Positions 24,076-36,917 of a stretch of DNA of 64,000 nt are shown here, piece after piece. Position 1 is the first letter of the stretch, and every line of letters begins with the position of its first letter. Origin of the DNA: Polia nebulosa (Eukaryota; Arthropoda; Insecta; Lepidoptera; Noctuidae); contig OX589614.1 of the NCBI GenBank assembly GCA_951329385.1, positions 7,243,067-7,307,066 of the forward strand. Reading direction: 5' to 3'. A model generated the notes under the pieces. The model did not search any database. It was not told where the DNA came from and saw only the letters and a list, made by a program, of their open reading frames with translations. The translations under genes and the position numbers were made by a program.

Positions 24076-24425
24076 TAAGGTAGATTGTAACAATTTTGTG
24101 ATTTTTCTGTACTGTTTACAATTTAAAAAAAAACCTGTAGGTACGTAAGTAGATTTTAATCTACCCTATTTTGTTGTACTTGACCTACATTCTAGTACTA
24201 TATTCCTAATATGATAAAAAATGTTGATCAAAAACTTAAAATATACGTAAATATTTATTTACGGAATCGTAGGCAGGAATCCACCTGCTAGTCGTATCTT
24301 TGCGTCCACGCATATTCTTTGAACACAGTCCGCGCGCGATAAGCATTTCCATGTGTGCGTGAATCATGCGGCGAGTGAGCTTAGCTCCGCCCTACGGCTC
24401 AAGGCCATTGAGGAATATATACACC

Positions 24426-24520
24426 TTAAGGGGAAAAGGTCACGCCCCGCCTCGCGCGGCCTCACAGCATCCGACACCAGACGGACGTGCTTCTGCCGAC
24501 TATGAAGTGAATTCCATGAG
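24426..24520. repeat. GC-rich segment shared by four blocks (copy 1)
   Basis: 'ggtcacgccccgcctcgcgc' followed by 'catccgacaccagacggacg' stands out by GC content. It recurs at 33,100-33,190, 37,826-37,915 and 51,509-51,600, always between the 'aagtggtaaggttggtttcc' end of one subunit and 'ccaaaactttgttgttgttg'. It looks like an old insertion of a GC-rich element, now duplicated with the array. I do not recognise it. Confidence 0.6.
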
Positions 24521-26740
24521 TATAAAAAAGTCCAAAACTTTGTTGTTGTTGGACCAAGGATATTCTTAGGTTTATAGTTCAACATAATCATACATATCAA
24601 ATGTTACAACTTTCTGATTTTATAATTCAATAATTGTCTTGATTCAAAAAAACTTTATCACACTGTTTACAATTGCACAGATCACATCCACATCTTGTCA
24701 AAGTAACAAACAACCGGCTTCGTAGCCATTCAATAGAAAGTGAGCCTGTAAGGCATCAAACAAATTTCATTAATACAAAAAGATTGTCACGAGAACACTA
24801 TTAAATAATGTTGAGATAACAATTAGGTTCTCATTTATTCGGAATCGAACTGAAAATATAAACCCGAATCAAGTTAATAAGGTCTGTGTAAAGTGGACAC
24901 AAACCGGTCAATTTTATTGGCCCGAAACTTGAACATGGACACACAGAAAATGGTAAAGTGTATATAAAACATTATATTACTTGGAATCGAATTGAAGGTA
25001 TTTGGCCGAACCAAATCTGTCAACCCCAACACCGGTTGGAATACGAACCCACCCCCAATCCAACTTTAAACATTGATAAAATTAGACGGTCTTTGCTCCC
25101 ACGAAATGTTATAATTTTCTTTGAAATCGAAATATCTACCCGAATCAAATTGATGCGGTTAGAGTTAAGGAAAACAAGTACTAAGTATAGATAAAGAAAA
25201 GCTAACATGAGGTTTAGTCATGGAGGTTGAGTAAAAATCTGTAAAACGAAGACTGTGTAGTACAAACCCACAATTCAACTTTAAGCATTGATAAAATAAG
25301 ACAGTTTTTGCTCCCACTAAATGTAAGAGTGACCAGTGGTGGGACAGTGTTAACAACCGCGACTTATAAGTAGTAAATCGTTAGTTCAAATCCAGGCAGG
25401 CGCTTTACTTTATGTTATTTAATCAACACTGCTCTCAAAACGGTGAAGGAAAACATCGTGTTTTCTTTCTTTTCTTTCGAACTAGCCCACTTCCGGACCA
25501 CAAATTGAGCATGGAAATATTAAAACGTTGTATTCATCGTAAAACAAACGCTAGGAATTAAGTATAGAAATAGACAAGATATCATGAGGTTCAGTTCTGG
25601 GAGTGGCAAGACGAAAAAATTAAAATATGTTATTGAGAACGATCAAACTGATCAAGTTAAGCGGTATTTGCTGTCATTAATACTGGAATAATGGTATAAT
25701 TTCCTTTGAAATCGAAATAGAAATATCTGTCAAGATCAAGTTTAAGCGGTCAGTGCAAAGTGGACACAAAAATGTCACCTGACAACCCTATCAAAATATT
25801 CGACGACGTAGAATTAATATACAAATTCGCTAAATTCTCGAAGTCCGTACAAAATATTGACAAAGTTAGACGGCTCCTTCAGTCAAGGTTACACAACAAA
25901 AGAAAGAATTACTTTCTTGGAATCGAAATGGCAATATCTTGCCGAATCAAGTTAATGCGGTAAGTAGAAAAATTACATGAAAAAGTCCTCTGCTGGACCA
26001 AAACTGGTACGAGAAAATATTCAAAACGGTTGTTTTCATCGTAAAACAAGCCGGTAGGCATGAAGTATAGAAATAGACAAGTTACGACGAAGGTCAAGGA
26101 TGAAATAAAAATATGAAATTAAATCAAGTTAAGCAAGAGCGGTCTTTGCTGTCATTAATACTGGAATATTGGTAAGAATTTTCTTTGGAATCTGAACAGC
26201 AAACTTTTTTGTAGAGCTGTTGCTCAAACCCTAAACATTGATTAAGTTAGACGGTCTTTGCTGTCACGATTTCTATAAAAAATGTAAGAATTACTTTCAA
26301 TAACATTGAAATCGAAATATCTAACCAAATCAAATTGACGCGGTTAGTGTCAAGTGGTTGCAAACAGGACCGAAACTTGGACCTGGAAATATAAAAAAGT
26401 GGAATTGGTCACTATGGAACAAGCTGCTTTGATTTAATAAAAGAGATAGGCAAGTTATCATGATTCTCAGTCATACTGATTAACGAGCTCGTGTTACGGT
26501 ATCAATTTATTCTGTCAGAAAAAGTTCTAGACATTTTAGAAGTTAAACCTCAACTGGGTAGTAATTCCGCTAACGGAGTATTACAATATCAACTGTGGTG
26601 CACCGCACTAACACTATTTGTAGACACCGATAACTGGACGAACAATTAGTATGACCAGATCGATGAGAATTATCTTTTGACAGAAAATGAAATACTTATT
26701 GACTGAGAATGTTAAATCGTAGTATAGGGTAAAATATCCA
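24430..26740 (+). repeat. Duplicated array block, third type, copy 1 (pair at 51,515-53,820)
   Basis: Offset is constant at about 27.07-27.09 kb over 2.3 kb, and the two copies differ by scattered substitutions and small indels (for example an extra 'atatcaaa' near 52,870). Parts also match 57,940-58,214 and 59,697-61,030. It includes a SINE copy. Confidence 0.8.
25328..25479 (+). mobile_element. tRNA-derived SINE, copy 3
   Basis: Same insertion as at 12,400; the A box is degraded (gggacagtg). Confidence 0.75.
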
Positions 26741-28149
26741 CAATCCAACTTTAAGCATTGATAAAATTAGACGGTCTCTGCCCCCACTTAATGTTGAAAT
26801 TTTCTTTAAAATCGATATTATAAATATCAACTCGAATCAAGTTGATGCGGTGAGTGGGAAATAGATATGAAAAAGTCCTCTGTTGGATCGAAACCGGAAC
26901 GTAGAAATATTCAAAACGGTTGTGTTCATCGTAGAACCAGCCGCTGTGGATTAAGTATAGAGAACGACAAGCTATCATAATGCCCAGTATTGCTGTCTGA
27001 TGAGCTCGTGTTACGCTATGATGAGAAAATGTTGTATTAAACCTAGAATATATTTTAAACATACCATTTCTTTCTGTGCATTAACTAAAGCGATACATTA
27101 GCTATCTTGATGCTCAGTCGCGAACCAAACGGCTAAAATTAACACTTTCTGTTTCTTGAAATAGAATTGAAAGTATTTGCCCTAATCGAATCAATAAGTT
27201 TAAGAGCAACACGCGTGGAGTATAGTATAAAGCCACAATCTAACTTTAAGCATTGATAAAATTAGACGGTCTCTGCCTCCACAAAATGTTAAAATTTTCT
27301 TTGAAATCGACAATTTCTATGACGATTTCAAAGTAGAAAGAACCCGAATCAAGTTGATGCGGTGAGTGGACTTTGACTTTAAAAAAACCTCTGCTGGAAC
27401 GAAACTGGAACGTGGAAATATTCAAAACGGTAGTGTTCATCGTAGAACCAGTCACTGTGAATTAATTGTGGACAAAGAAAAGCTCATGCTAGCTTCGGTC
27501 TAGTCATGAAGCTGATTAATTCATACTTTTATACCGGTTTAGAACGATCAGAAACAGAGTTTTAGAAAAGTACGTCGTACTGGAACAAATGTACCTAACA
27601 ATTTTAGTGGTTGTGTGCAATACACAACTGTGAGTGGATAAAGAAATCCAAAACTTTGTTGTTGTTGGACAAAGGACATTCTTAGGTTTATAGTTCAACA
27701 TAATCATACATATCAAATGTTACAACTTTCTGATTTTATAATTCAATAATTGTCTTGATTCAAAATAACTTTATCACACTGTTCACAATTGCACAGATCA
27801 CATCCACATCTTGTCAAAGTAACAAACAACCGGCTTCGTAGCCGTTCAATAGACAGTGAGCTTGTAAGGCATCAAACAATTCTAAATTTCTTTGAAATTG
27901 ATTTGGTTATGCTTACGCTATCATGTCATTCTGGCACAAAAAGCTGTCGACGTTTCAGAACTTTGCTTTCACTGGGTAAGGATGAATTAAAAGCACCGAG
28001 TCGGTTCCTTCCTTCCTTCCGACAATAATGCCCAATTCCATTTGAAGAACCTCTTTTCAAAGCGAAGACCAGCGGCCAGTTAAGATGTAAAGATTTATAA
28101 AGTTATTTACCGCAACCGCAAATTGAAGGTATTTGGCCGAACCAAATCT

Positions 28150-30860
28150 GTCAGCCCTAACACGGGATGGAATACGAACCCACCCTCAATCCAATTTTAA
28201 ACATTGATAAAATTAGACGGTCTTTGCTCCCACGAAATGTTATAATTTTCTTTGAAATCGTTATATCTACCCGAATCAAATTGATGCGGTTAGAGTTAAG
28301 GAAAACAAGTACTAAGTATAGATAAAGAAAAGCTAACATGAGGTTTAGTCATGGAGGTTGAGTAAAAATCTGTAAAACGAAGACTGTGGAGTACGAACCC
28401 ACAATTCAACTTTAAGCATTGATAAAATAAGACAGATTTTGCTCCCACTAAATGTAAGAGTGACCAGTGGTGGCACAGTGTTAACAACCGCGACTTATAA
28501 GTAGTAAATCGTTAGTTCAAACCCAGGCAGGCGCTTTACTTTATGTTATTTAATCAACACTGCTCTCAAAACGGTGAAGGAAAACATCGTGTTTTCTTTC
28601 TTTTCTTTCGAACACTTCCGGACCACAAATTGAGCATGGAAATATTAAAACGTTGTATTCATCGTAAAACAAACGCTAGGAATTAAGTATAGAAATAGAC
28701 AAGATATCATGAGGTTCAGTTCTGGGAGTGGCAAGACGAAAAAATTAAAATATGTTATTGAGAACGATCAAACTGATCAAGTTGAGCGGTATTTGCTGTC
28801 ATTAATACTGGAATATCACCTGCCAACCCTATCAAAATATTCGACGACATAGAATTAATATACAAATTCGCTAAATTCTCGAAGTCCGTACAAAATATTG
28901 ACAAAGTAAGACGGCTCCTTCAGTCAAGGTTACACAACGAAAGAAAGAATTACTTTCTTGGAATCGAAATGGCAATATCTTACCGAATCAAGTTAACGCG
29001 GTAAGTAGAAAATATTTAAAACTATTGTATGCATCGTAAAACAAGCCGGTAGGCATGAAGTATAGAAATAGACAAGTTACGACGAAGGTTAATGACGAAA
29101 TAAAAATATGAAATGAACAAGAAAGTTCCCGATCCCAATTATCAAGTTAAGCGGTCTTTGCTGTCATTAATACTGGAATATTGGTAAGAATTTTCTTTGG
29201 AATCTGAACAGCAAATTTTTTGTAGAGCTGTTGCTCAAACTCGAAACATTGATAAAGTTCGACAGTCTTTGCTGTCACGTAAAACAAACGCTAGGAATTA
29301 AGGAAATATAAAAAGGTGGAATTGGTCACTATGGAACAAGCTGCTTTGATTTAGTAAAAGAGATAGAAAAGTTATCATGATTCTCAGTCATACTGACTCA
29401 CGAGCTCGTGTTACGGTACTTACGGTATCAATTTATTCTGTCAGAAAAAGTTCTAGACATTTTAGAAGTTAAACCTCAACTAGGTAGTAATTCCGCTAAC
29501 GGAGTATTACAATATCAACTGTGGTGCACCGCACTAACACTATTTGTAGACACCGATAACTGGACGAACAAGTAGTATGACCAGATCGATGAGAATTATC
29601 TTTTGATAGAAAATGAAATACTTATTGACTGGGAATGTTAAATCGTAGTATAGGGTAAAATATCCACAATCCAACGATGAGCTCGTGTACCAGCGCATTA
29701 ATTTTATGCAAACGGTTAAGTTTAGCACTTTCTGTTTCTTGAAATAGAATTGAAAGTATTTGCCCTAATCGAATCAATAAGTTTAAGAGCAACACGCGTG
29801 GAGTATAGAGTATAAAGCCACAATCTAACTTTAAGCATTGATAAAATTAGACGGTCTCTGCCTCCACGATATGATAGAATTTTCTTTGTAATCGACCAAT
29901 TCTATGTCGATTTCAAAGAAGAAAGAACCCGAATCAAGTTGATGCGGTGAGCGGAAATTTGACTTTAAAAAAACCTCTGCTGGACCGAAACTGGAACGTA
30001 GAAATATTCAAAACGGTAGTGTTCATCGTAAAACCAGTCGCTGTGAATTAATTGTGGACAAAGAAAAGCTCTAGCTTCGGTCTAATCATGAAGCTGATTA
30101 ATTCATGCTTTTATACCGGTTTAGAACGATAAGAAACCGCGTCTTAGAGAAGTACATCGTAGAAATACACACTACGTTCTAAACATTGACAAAGTTAGGC
30201 GGTCTTTACTGTCGCGAGTATACTGGAACAAATGTACCTAATAATTTGTTGGTTGTGTTCATTATACCGCTGTGCATTAAGTTAAGAGATAGAAAAGTAT
30301 CACATTTTTCAGTCATGCATGATGACTGGTGAGTTCGTGATATGCTATCACGTAATTTTGGTACAAACATTTTTCAACATTACAGAAATGTAACCTAATA
30401 TCTTAAACCAAAGAATAACAACTGTGGGAAATCACATTTGGAAGCCAAACATAACATTCAGTGTGTAGTATTTTTACACCACAGTACTTAACACTGTTGA
30501 AGTCAGACGGTCGTTGCTGACACAACTTCTCGACTACATGTAAGAATTCCTATTAAAAGAAGTTCTTACATAGAGAACATTCGTAAATAAATAATCGAGA
30601 ATAATTCTTACACTAAGAATTTTATTACTTTCGATAACTTTGAAATGGAAATATCAACCCGAATCAAATTGATACGATCAGCCTAAAGTGAACATATTCA
30701 ACAACAATTCCACTGGTGAACCGAAACGAAAGCATAAAAAATATTCATCTAGTATCGCTTGCACTTGCGTAAAATACGCTGACACAGCGAGGATAGTTGC
30801 CAGCCCAATTACAGAAGAGGCTGGCACATTGGGGGCACAAGCTAGTACAGGTGAAGACAA
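28150..30860 (+). repeat. Duplicated array block, copy 3
   Basis: Near-identical to 12,120-15,600 and 17,420-20,170. It continues past the deletion point of copy 2 to the full 'gcacacattaa' end, and its last part also matches 41,400-42,320. Confidence 0.75.
28460..28610 (+). mobile_element. tRNA-derived SINE, copy 4
   Basis: Same A and B boxes, tail and junctions as at 12,400. Confidence 0.75.
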
Positions 30861-31118
30861 CGGCACACATTAATCTTCTTCTTAGCGTATCGATGGCAAA
30901 TTTAATTGAATATTATGTTTGGCCCAGTATTCAGCAACGGCAATTGCATTCGTTGACGCAGCTATAAAGTTAGACGATCTTCGTTGTCACGAATTCTTTG
31001 TGGTTATGTAAGAAATTACTTTAATTGATATTAAAATCGAAAAATCTACCCGATTCAAATTGAGGCGGTTAGTGTAAAGTGGTCACAAACAGTACCGAAA
31101 CTTGGACATGGAAATATA

Positions 31119-31194
31119 AAAAAGTGGAATTGGTCTAATGACCAATTCCACTTTTTCAGCGCAGCTTGTTCCATAATTGGAACAAGCTGCGCTG
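31119..31194. repeat. Back-to-back twin hairpin, copy 1
   Basis: Two perfect hairpins lie directly next to each other: 17-bp arms 31119-31135 and 31140-31156 (loop TAAT), then 16-bp arms 31157-31172 and 31179-31194 (loop ATAATT). The outer arms are the normal subunit sequence (aaagtggaattggtc and ggaacaagctgcgctg). The two inner arms are extra and inverted. Subunits near 15,110 and 55,540 lack them. Confidence 0.9.
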
Positions 31195-31317
31195 GTTTTA
31201 TAAAAGAGATAGACAAGTAATCATGATTCTCAGTCATACTGACTCACGAGCTCGTGTTACGGTATCAATTTATTTTGTCAGAAAAACATCTAGACATTTT
31301 AGAAATTAAACCTCAAC

Positions 31318-33092
31318 TGGGTAGTATTTCCGCTAATGGAGTATTACAATATCATCTGTGGTGCTTACAATATCGTCCCCGATAGCGGGACGAAATAGTA
31401 GTATGACCAGATCGATGAGAATTATCTTTTAATAGAAAATGAAATACTTATTGACTGGAAATTTTAAATCAACTCATAAGAGTCGATAGCTGTCTTTTGA
31501 AATGTGAAATTTTTCATGAGTCTTCTGAGCACAGCACTCAAGAAGGTAAAAAAGAAGAAATATCAGCCGTTTACGATTTACGTTACCATCAGCCCCAGAA
31601 GGTCAATGAAGCCTAAAACTTGATAATTATGCGGTCTTCGCTAACACGATCACACGCATAACTTTCAATTATTTCAAATAGGTTCCCTACGTGATTTCCA
31701 AAGTTGATGATTCAATTTTAATTGTATCGAACACGGTGTTCCGATAATTCAGTTGTACGATGTTTTATTCCATCGATGCTTTATTGGTGCGAACAATCCT
31801 GTAGCGAAAATGCCTACAGCGATTGCTTATTAGTTCGGTAATTTATTAATTCGATAGCCCACCGCCTACTGTTGTCCATGACATTTAATTATTTATCTTA
31901 TTATTAATAATAGACCAGTGTCGCTACCCAAGACGCAGGTGGAGTGAATGGAGAGCTATTGCTCAAACTCTAACCATTGACAAAGTTAAAATGTAATAAT
32001 TACGAGTACTTCCCATCACTTTGAAATCGAAATGGAAATATCTACCCCAATCAAATTAATACCGTTAGCGTAAAGTGGACACAAACAAGGGCCCCACAGA
32101 TGAACCGAAACAGAGTGGAAATATTAAACCAGTATCGCTAGAACTTGCGAAAAATACGCTGACAAAGCGAGGGTGGAGGCAAGAAAGATAGATAAAATAC
32201 ACTTTATTGTTCAAAGCTAAGGTCGAACAGACCGAATGAGCTACTCGTATTTCTCGAACTCTAAAGTAAGACAGCCTTTGCTATTACGATAACTCTAAAA
32301 GACGTAAGAATCAGTTTCAATGACAATGTAATTAAATTTCTACCCGAATCAAATTCAAACATCAACTTCAATTAAGTTGATGCGGTAATTGTAAAGTTAA
32401 TTTTTAAACGGCCACTTCTGGATCGAAACTTGATCATAGAAATATTAAAAATGTTATCTTTATTCGAAGAACAAACTGCGCAAAAGTATTACGTACAGAG
32501 ATAGACAAGCCATCATGATACTCAGTCATGCTGGCTGATGAGTTCGTGTCATGCTAACACGTCATTGTGGCATTCTGGCGGAAAAGTTGCAAATCCAGTT
32601 TTATAGACCTAAACATAGTGATAAAAATTGACGTTGGGACACACGTCAGACAAAAACGTGAAAATGTAGAAATACCAGGCTGTCGAAAAAAATATGTATT
32701 ACTCTATGATCCTATGATCGAACTTTTACAAGCATTGATAAATTTAGACGGTCTTTGCTGTCAAAATTTAAAAATATTCAATTGAGAAATGTATGGAAAT
32801 CCTATGTAATAATAGGTTACATGCTCACACAAGCTGACAAGCAGTTTGCCAGCTTTCATACACACTATAAAATCAAGCTTAACTTCGAGTTAGGCTACCA
32901 CGCTATTCTAGCGCAAAAAGTAGTCAACGTTTCAGAAATTAAACCTCTTCTAAATATTCCGCTACGAGTTATGTAAAGCGATAGACAAGCTATTATACTG
33001 CTCAGTCATGCTAAGACACCGCACTAACACTATTTATTGACAGCGATAGCTGGACTACCTAGCAATATGGTAAAGTGGTAAGGTTGGTTTCC
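31318..33092 (+). repeat. Duplicated array block, second type, copy 2
   Basis: Matches 20,191-21,986 with small indels. It lacks the 2.4-kb insertion at the 'taaaggggaaaagg' site. Confidence 0.7.
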
Positions 33093-33262
33093 CCTAAAGG
33101 GGAAAAGGTCACGCCCCGCTCCGCGCGGCCTCACAGCAACCGACACCAGACGGACGTGCTTCTGCCGACTATGAAGTGAATTCCATGAGTATAAAGAAGT
33201 CCAAAACTTTGTTGTTGTTGGACCAAGGATATTCTTAGGTTTATAGTTCAACATAATCATAT

Positions 33263-33355
33263 ATGTTATGTTGTTGTTGTTTATGTTATGTTGTGTGTTG
33301 TTGTTGTTGTTATGTTAATGTGCTTTTGTGTTGTGTTGTTGTGTGTATGTGTGAA
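33263..33355. repeat. (TTG)n/(TG)n microsatellite at a block junction
   Basis: A TTG/TG-rich run replaces normal array sequence and joins the 'ttcaacataatcata' segment of one subunit to 'aaagaacccgaatcaagttg' of another. Confidence 0.85.
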
Positions 33356-33820
33356 GAAAGAACCCGAATCAAGTTGATGCGGTGAGCGGAAATTTGACTT
33401 TAAAAAAACCTCTGCTGGACCGAAACTGGAACGTAGAAATATTCAAAACGGTAGTGTTCATCGTAAAACCAGTCGCTGTGAATTAATTGTGGACAAAGAA
33501 AAGCTCTAGCTTCGGTCTAATCATGAAGCTGATTAATTCATGCTTTTATACCGGTTTAGAACGATAAGAAACCGCGTCTTAGAGAAATACATCGTAGAAA
33601 TACACACTACGTTCTAAACATTGACAAAGTTAGGCGGTCTTTACTGTCGCGAGTATACTGGAACAAATGTACCTAATAATTTGTTGGTTGTGTTCATTAT
33701 ACCGCTGTGCATTAAGTTAAGAGATAGAAAAGTATCACATTTTTCAGTCATGCATGATGACTGGTGAGTTCGTGATATGCTATCACGTAATTTTGGTACA
33801 AACATTTTTCAACATTACAG

Positions 33821-33866
33821 TAAAAAAAGAAAAACAACAAAAACACACACACACACAACAACACAG
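33821..33866. repeat. (CA)n/(CAA)n replacement within a subunit
   Basis: Other copies read 'attacagaaatgtaaccta' here. This copy instead has 'aaaaaaagaaaaacaacaaa' followed by (ac)n and (aac)n. It is complementary in character to the TG/TTG run at 33,263-33,355. Confidence 0.75.
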
Positions 33867-34566
33867 AATAACAACAGTGGGAAATCACATTTGGAAGCAA
33901 AACATAACATCCAGTGTGTAGTATTTTTACACCACAGTACTTAACACTGTTGAAGTCAGACGGTCGTTGCTGACACAACTTCTCGACTACATGTAAGAAC
34001 TCCTATGAAAGAAGTTCTTACATAGAGAACATTCGTAAATAAATAATCGAGAATAATTCTTACACTAAGAATTTTATTACTTTCGATAACTTTGAAATGG
34101 AAATATCAACCCGAATCAAATTGATACGATCAGCCTAAAGTGAACACATTAATTCCACTGGTGAACCGAAACGAAAGCATAAAAAATATTCAACTAGTAT
34201 CGCTTGCACTTGCGTAAAATACGCTGACACAGCGAGGATAGTTGACAGCCCAATTACAGAAGAGGCTGGCACATTGGGGGCACAAGCTAGTACAGGTGAA
34301 GAAAACGGCACACATTAATCTTCTTCTTCTTAGCGTGTCGATGGCAAATTTAATTAAATATTATGTTTGGCCCAGTATTCAGCAACGGCAATTGCATTCG
34401 TTGACGCAGCTATAAAGTTAGACGATCTTCGTTGTCACGAATTCTTTATGGTTATGTAAGAAATTACTTTCATTGATATTAAAATCGAAAAATCTACCCG
34501 ATTCAAATTGAGGCGGTTAGTGTAAAGTGGTCACAAACAGTACCGAAACTTGGATATGGAAATATA

Positions 34567-34642
34567 AAAAAGTGGAATTGGTCTAATGACCAATTCCACT
34601 TTTTCAGCGCAGCTTGTTCCATAATTGGAACAAGCTGCGCTG
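34567..34642. repeat. Back-to-back twin hairpin, copy 2
   Basis: Arms 34567-34583 and 34588-34604, then 34605-34620 and 34627-34642, all perfect, with the same TAAT and ATAATT loops as copy 1. Confidence 0.9.
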
Positions 34643-36278
34643 ATTTTATAAAAGAGATAGACAAGTAATCATGATTCTCAGTCATACTGACTCACGAGCT
34701 CGTGTTACGGTATCAATTTATTCTGTCAGAAAAACATCTAGACATTTTAGAAATTAAACCTCAACTGGGTAGTAATTCCGCTAACGGAGTATTACAATAT
34801 CATCTGTGGTGCACCGCACTAACACTATTTATTGACCCCGATAGCGGGACGAAATAGTAGTATGACCAGATCGATGAGAATTATCTTTTAATAGAAAATG
34901 AAATACTTATTGACTGGAAATTTTAAATCAACTCATAAGAGTCGATAGCTGTCTTTTGAAATGTAAAATTTTTCATGAGTCTTCTGAGCACAGCACTCAA
35001 GAAGGTAAAAAAGAAGAAATATCAGCCGTTTACGATTTACGTTACCATCAGCCCCAGAAGATCAATGAAGCCTAAAACTTGATAATTATGCGGTCTTCGC
35101 TAACACGATCACACGCATAACTTTCAATTATTTCAAATAGGTGCCCTACGTGATTTCCAAAGTTGATGATTCAATTTTTATTATATCGAACACGGTGTTC
35201 CGATAATTCAGTTGTACGATGTTTTATTTCATCGATGCTTTATTGGTGCGATGTAACGTTTGTGCGAACAATCCTGTTGCGAAAATCCCTACAGCGATTG
35301 CTTATTAGTTCGGTAATTTATTAATTCGATAGCCCACCGCCTACTGTTGTCCGTGACATTTAATTATTTATCTTATTATTAATAATAGACCAGTGTCGCT
35401 ACCCAAGACGCAGGTGGAGTGAATGGAGAGCTATTGCTCAAACTCTAACCATTGACAAAGTTAAAATGTAATAATTACTTCCCATCACTTTGAAATCGAA
35501 ATGGAAATATGTACCCCAATCAAATTGATACTGTTAGCGTAAAGTAGACACAAACAAGGGCGCCACAGGTGAACCGAAACAGAGTGGAAATATTAAACCA
35601 GTATCGCTAGAACTTGCGAAAAATACGCTGACAAAGCGAGGGTGGAGGCAAGAAAGATAGATATAAAATACACTTTATTGTACAAAGCTAAGGTCGAACA
35701 GACCGAATGAGCTACTCGTATTTCTCGAACTCTAAAGTAAGACGGCCTTTGCTATTACGATAACTCTAAACGACGTAAGAATCCGTTTCAATGACAATGT
35801 AATTAAATTTCTACCCGAATCAAATTCAATTATCAACTTCAATTAAGTTGATGCGGTAATTGTAAAGTTACAAGTTTAAACGACCACTTCTGTATCGAAA
35901 CTTGATCATAGAAATATTCAGAAATGGTATCTTTATTCGAAGAACAAACTGTAGAGTATTACGTACAGAGATAGATAAGCCATCATGATACTCAGTCATG
36001 CTGGCTGATGAGTTCGTGTCATGCCAACACGTCATTGTAGCATTCTGGCGGAAAAGTTGCAAATCCAGTTTTATGGACCTAAATATATTGATAAAAATTG
36101 ACGTTGGGACTAACGTCAGTCAAAAACGTGAAAATGTAGAAATACCAGGCTGCGGAAAATTCCTTTGCTGTCAAAATATGAAAACCTAAATTGAGAAATG
36201 TATGAAAATCCTATGTAATAATAGGTTACATGCTCACACAAGCTGGCAAGCAGTTTGCCAAGCTGGTTGGCTGGGGTA

Positions 36279-36297
36279 ACAGGTTATGGGCCCAGAG
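36279..36297 (+). repeat. Copia-type primer-binding-site sequence without an LTR (scar)
   Basis: 'ggttatgggcccag' at 36282-36295 is identical to the 14 bases following the copia LTR at 48,872. Here it is preceded by 'ggctggggtaaca' instead of an LTR, at a junction between unrelated subunits. It may be a scar of a retroelement or of tRNA-primed cDNA joined at a break. Confidence 0.4.
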
Positions 36298-36729
36298 CAT
36301 TGATAATGTTCTTAGTAAATCTTCGCTGTCACGATTTATTTATGAAATGTAAGAAATTACTTTCAATGACTTTCAACTCAAAAAATCTACCCGAATCAAA
36401 TTGATGCGGTTAGTGTAAAGTGGTCACAAACAGTACCGAAACTTGGACATGGAACTATAAAAAGTGGCATTGGTCACTATGGAACCAGCTACTCTGATTT
36501 AATAAAAGAGATAGACAAGTTATCATGATTCTCAGTCATACTGACTCACGAGCTAGTGTTACGGTATCAATTTATTTGGTCAGAAAAATTACTAGACATT
36601 TTAGAAGTTAAACCTTAACTGGGTAGTAATTCCGCTAACGGAGTATTACAATATCAACTGTGGTGCACCGCACTAACACTATTTGTAGACACCGATAACT
36701 GGACAAGCAAGTAGTATGACCAGATCGAT

Positions 36730-36917
36730 GAGGATAAATTCGACTGCCCGGGGGTGGAGGATAAATTCGAAAGAGTTACCTCGCCCCTGGGCACTCGAGG
36801 CAGGGAGGAACAGGGGTGGGTTTTAGTCAGTAAGAGTCTGACACGCCCTTCCGCTCCACCCTAGAGCGGAAGAAGTCATAGGATGATTTCCCACCCCCCC
36901 CAAAAAAAAAAAAAAGA
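36730..36917 (+). mobile_element. GC-rich lepidopteran retroelement tail with poly(A)
   Basis: The sequence 'ttagtcagtaagagtctgac' followed by 'ggaagaagtcataggatgat' and a C run then A run is an abundant noctuid 3' tail. It ends in about 13 A. The flanks are different array subunits, so insertion came with deletion or recombination. A 14-bp direct repeat 'gaggataaattcga' lies at its 5' side. Confidence 0.65.

Larger units (their letters stand above)
21987..24425. mobile_element. 2.44-kb insertion in array, 7-bp TTAAGGG target duplication
   Basis: TTAAGGG at 21980-21986 is repeated at 24426-24432. Blocks without the insertion have 'ccctttaaggggaaaagg' (37,818 and 51,500). The ends do not form clear inverted repeats. 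Inside are a GC-rich promoter-like segment with a downstream ATG, a (GTCT/GTCC)n tract, a short frame ending at 23,280, and a (TTG)n tract. I cannot assign a superfamily. It may be a non-LTR or DNA element, or foreign chromosomal sequence captured at a break. Confidence 0.6.
33385..34800 (+). repeat. Duplicated array block, fourth type (also 29,930, 41,395 and 47,920)
   Basis: Starts with 'ggaaatttgactttaaaaaa' and runs through the CGTGATA hairpin, the TGCCAGCC-type hairpin and the twin hairpin. Copies run at 29,930-31,330, 41,395-42,790 and, truncated by the copia element, 47,920-48,699. Confidence 0.7.

Noticed and set aside
25760..25963. Frame resembling 'NIDKVRRLLQSRLHN' repeated in several blocks
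   Set aside because: Only one subunit lineage keeps it open; sister subunits in the same alignment are full of stops, and the opposite strand is equally open.
30678..30873. Overlapping 61-62 codon frames on both strands, repeated exactly at 42,127-42,322
   Set aside because: The identity reflects recent block duplication. In other copies the frame lacks an ATG or contains stops (near 55,260 and 62,038), so there is no sign of coding constraint.
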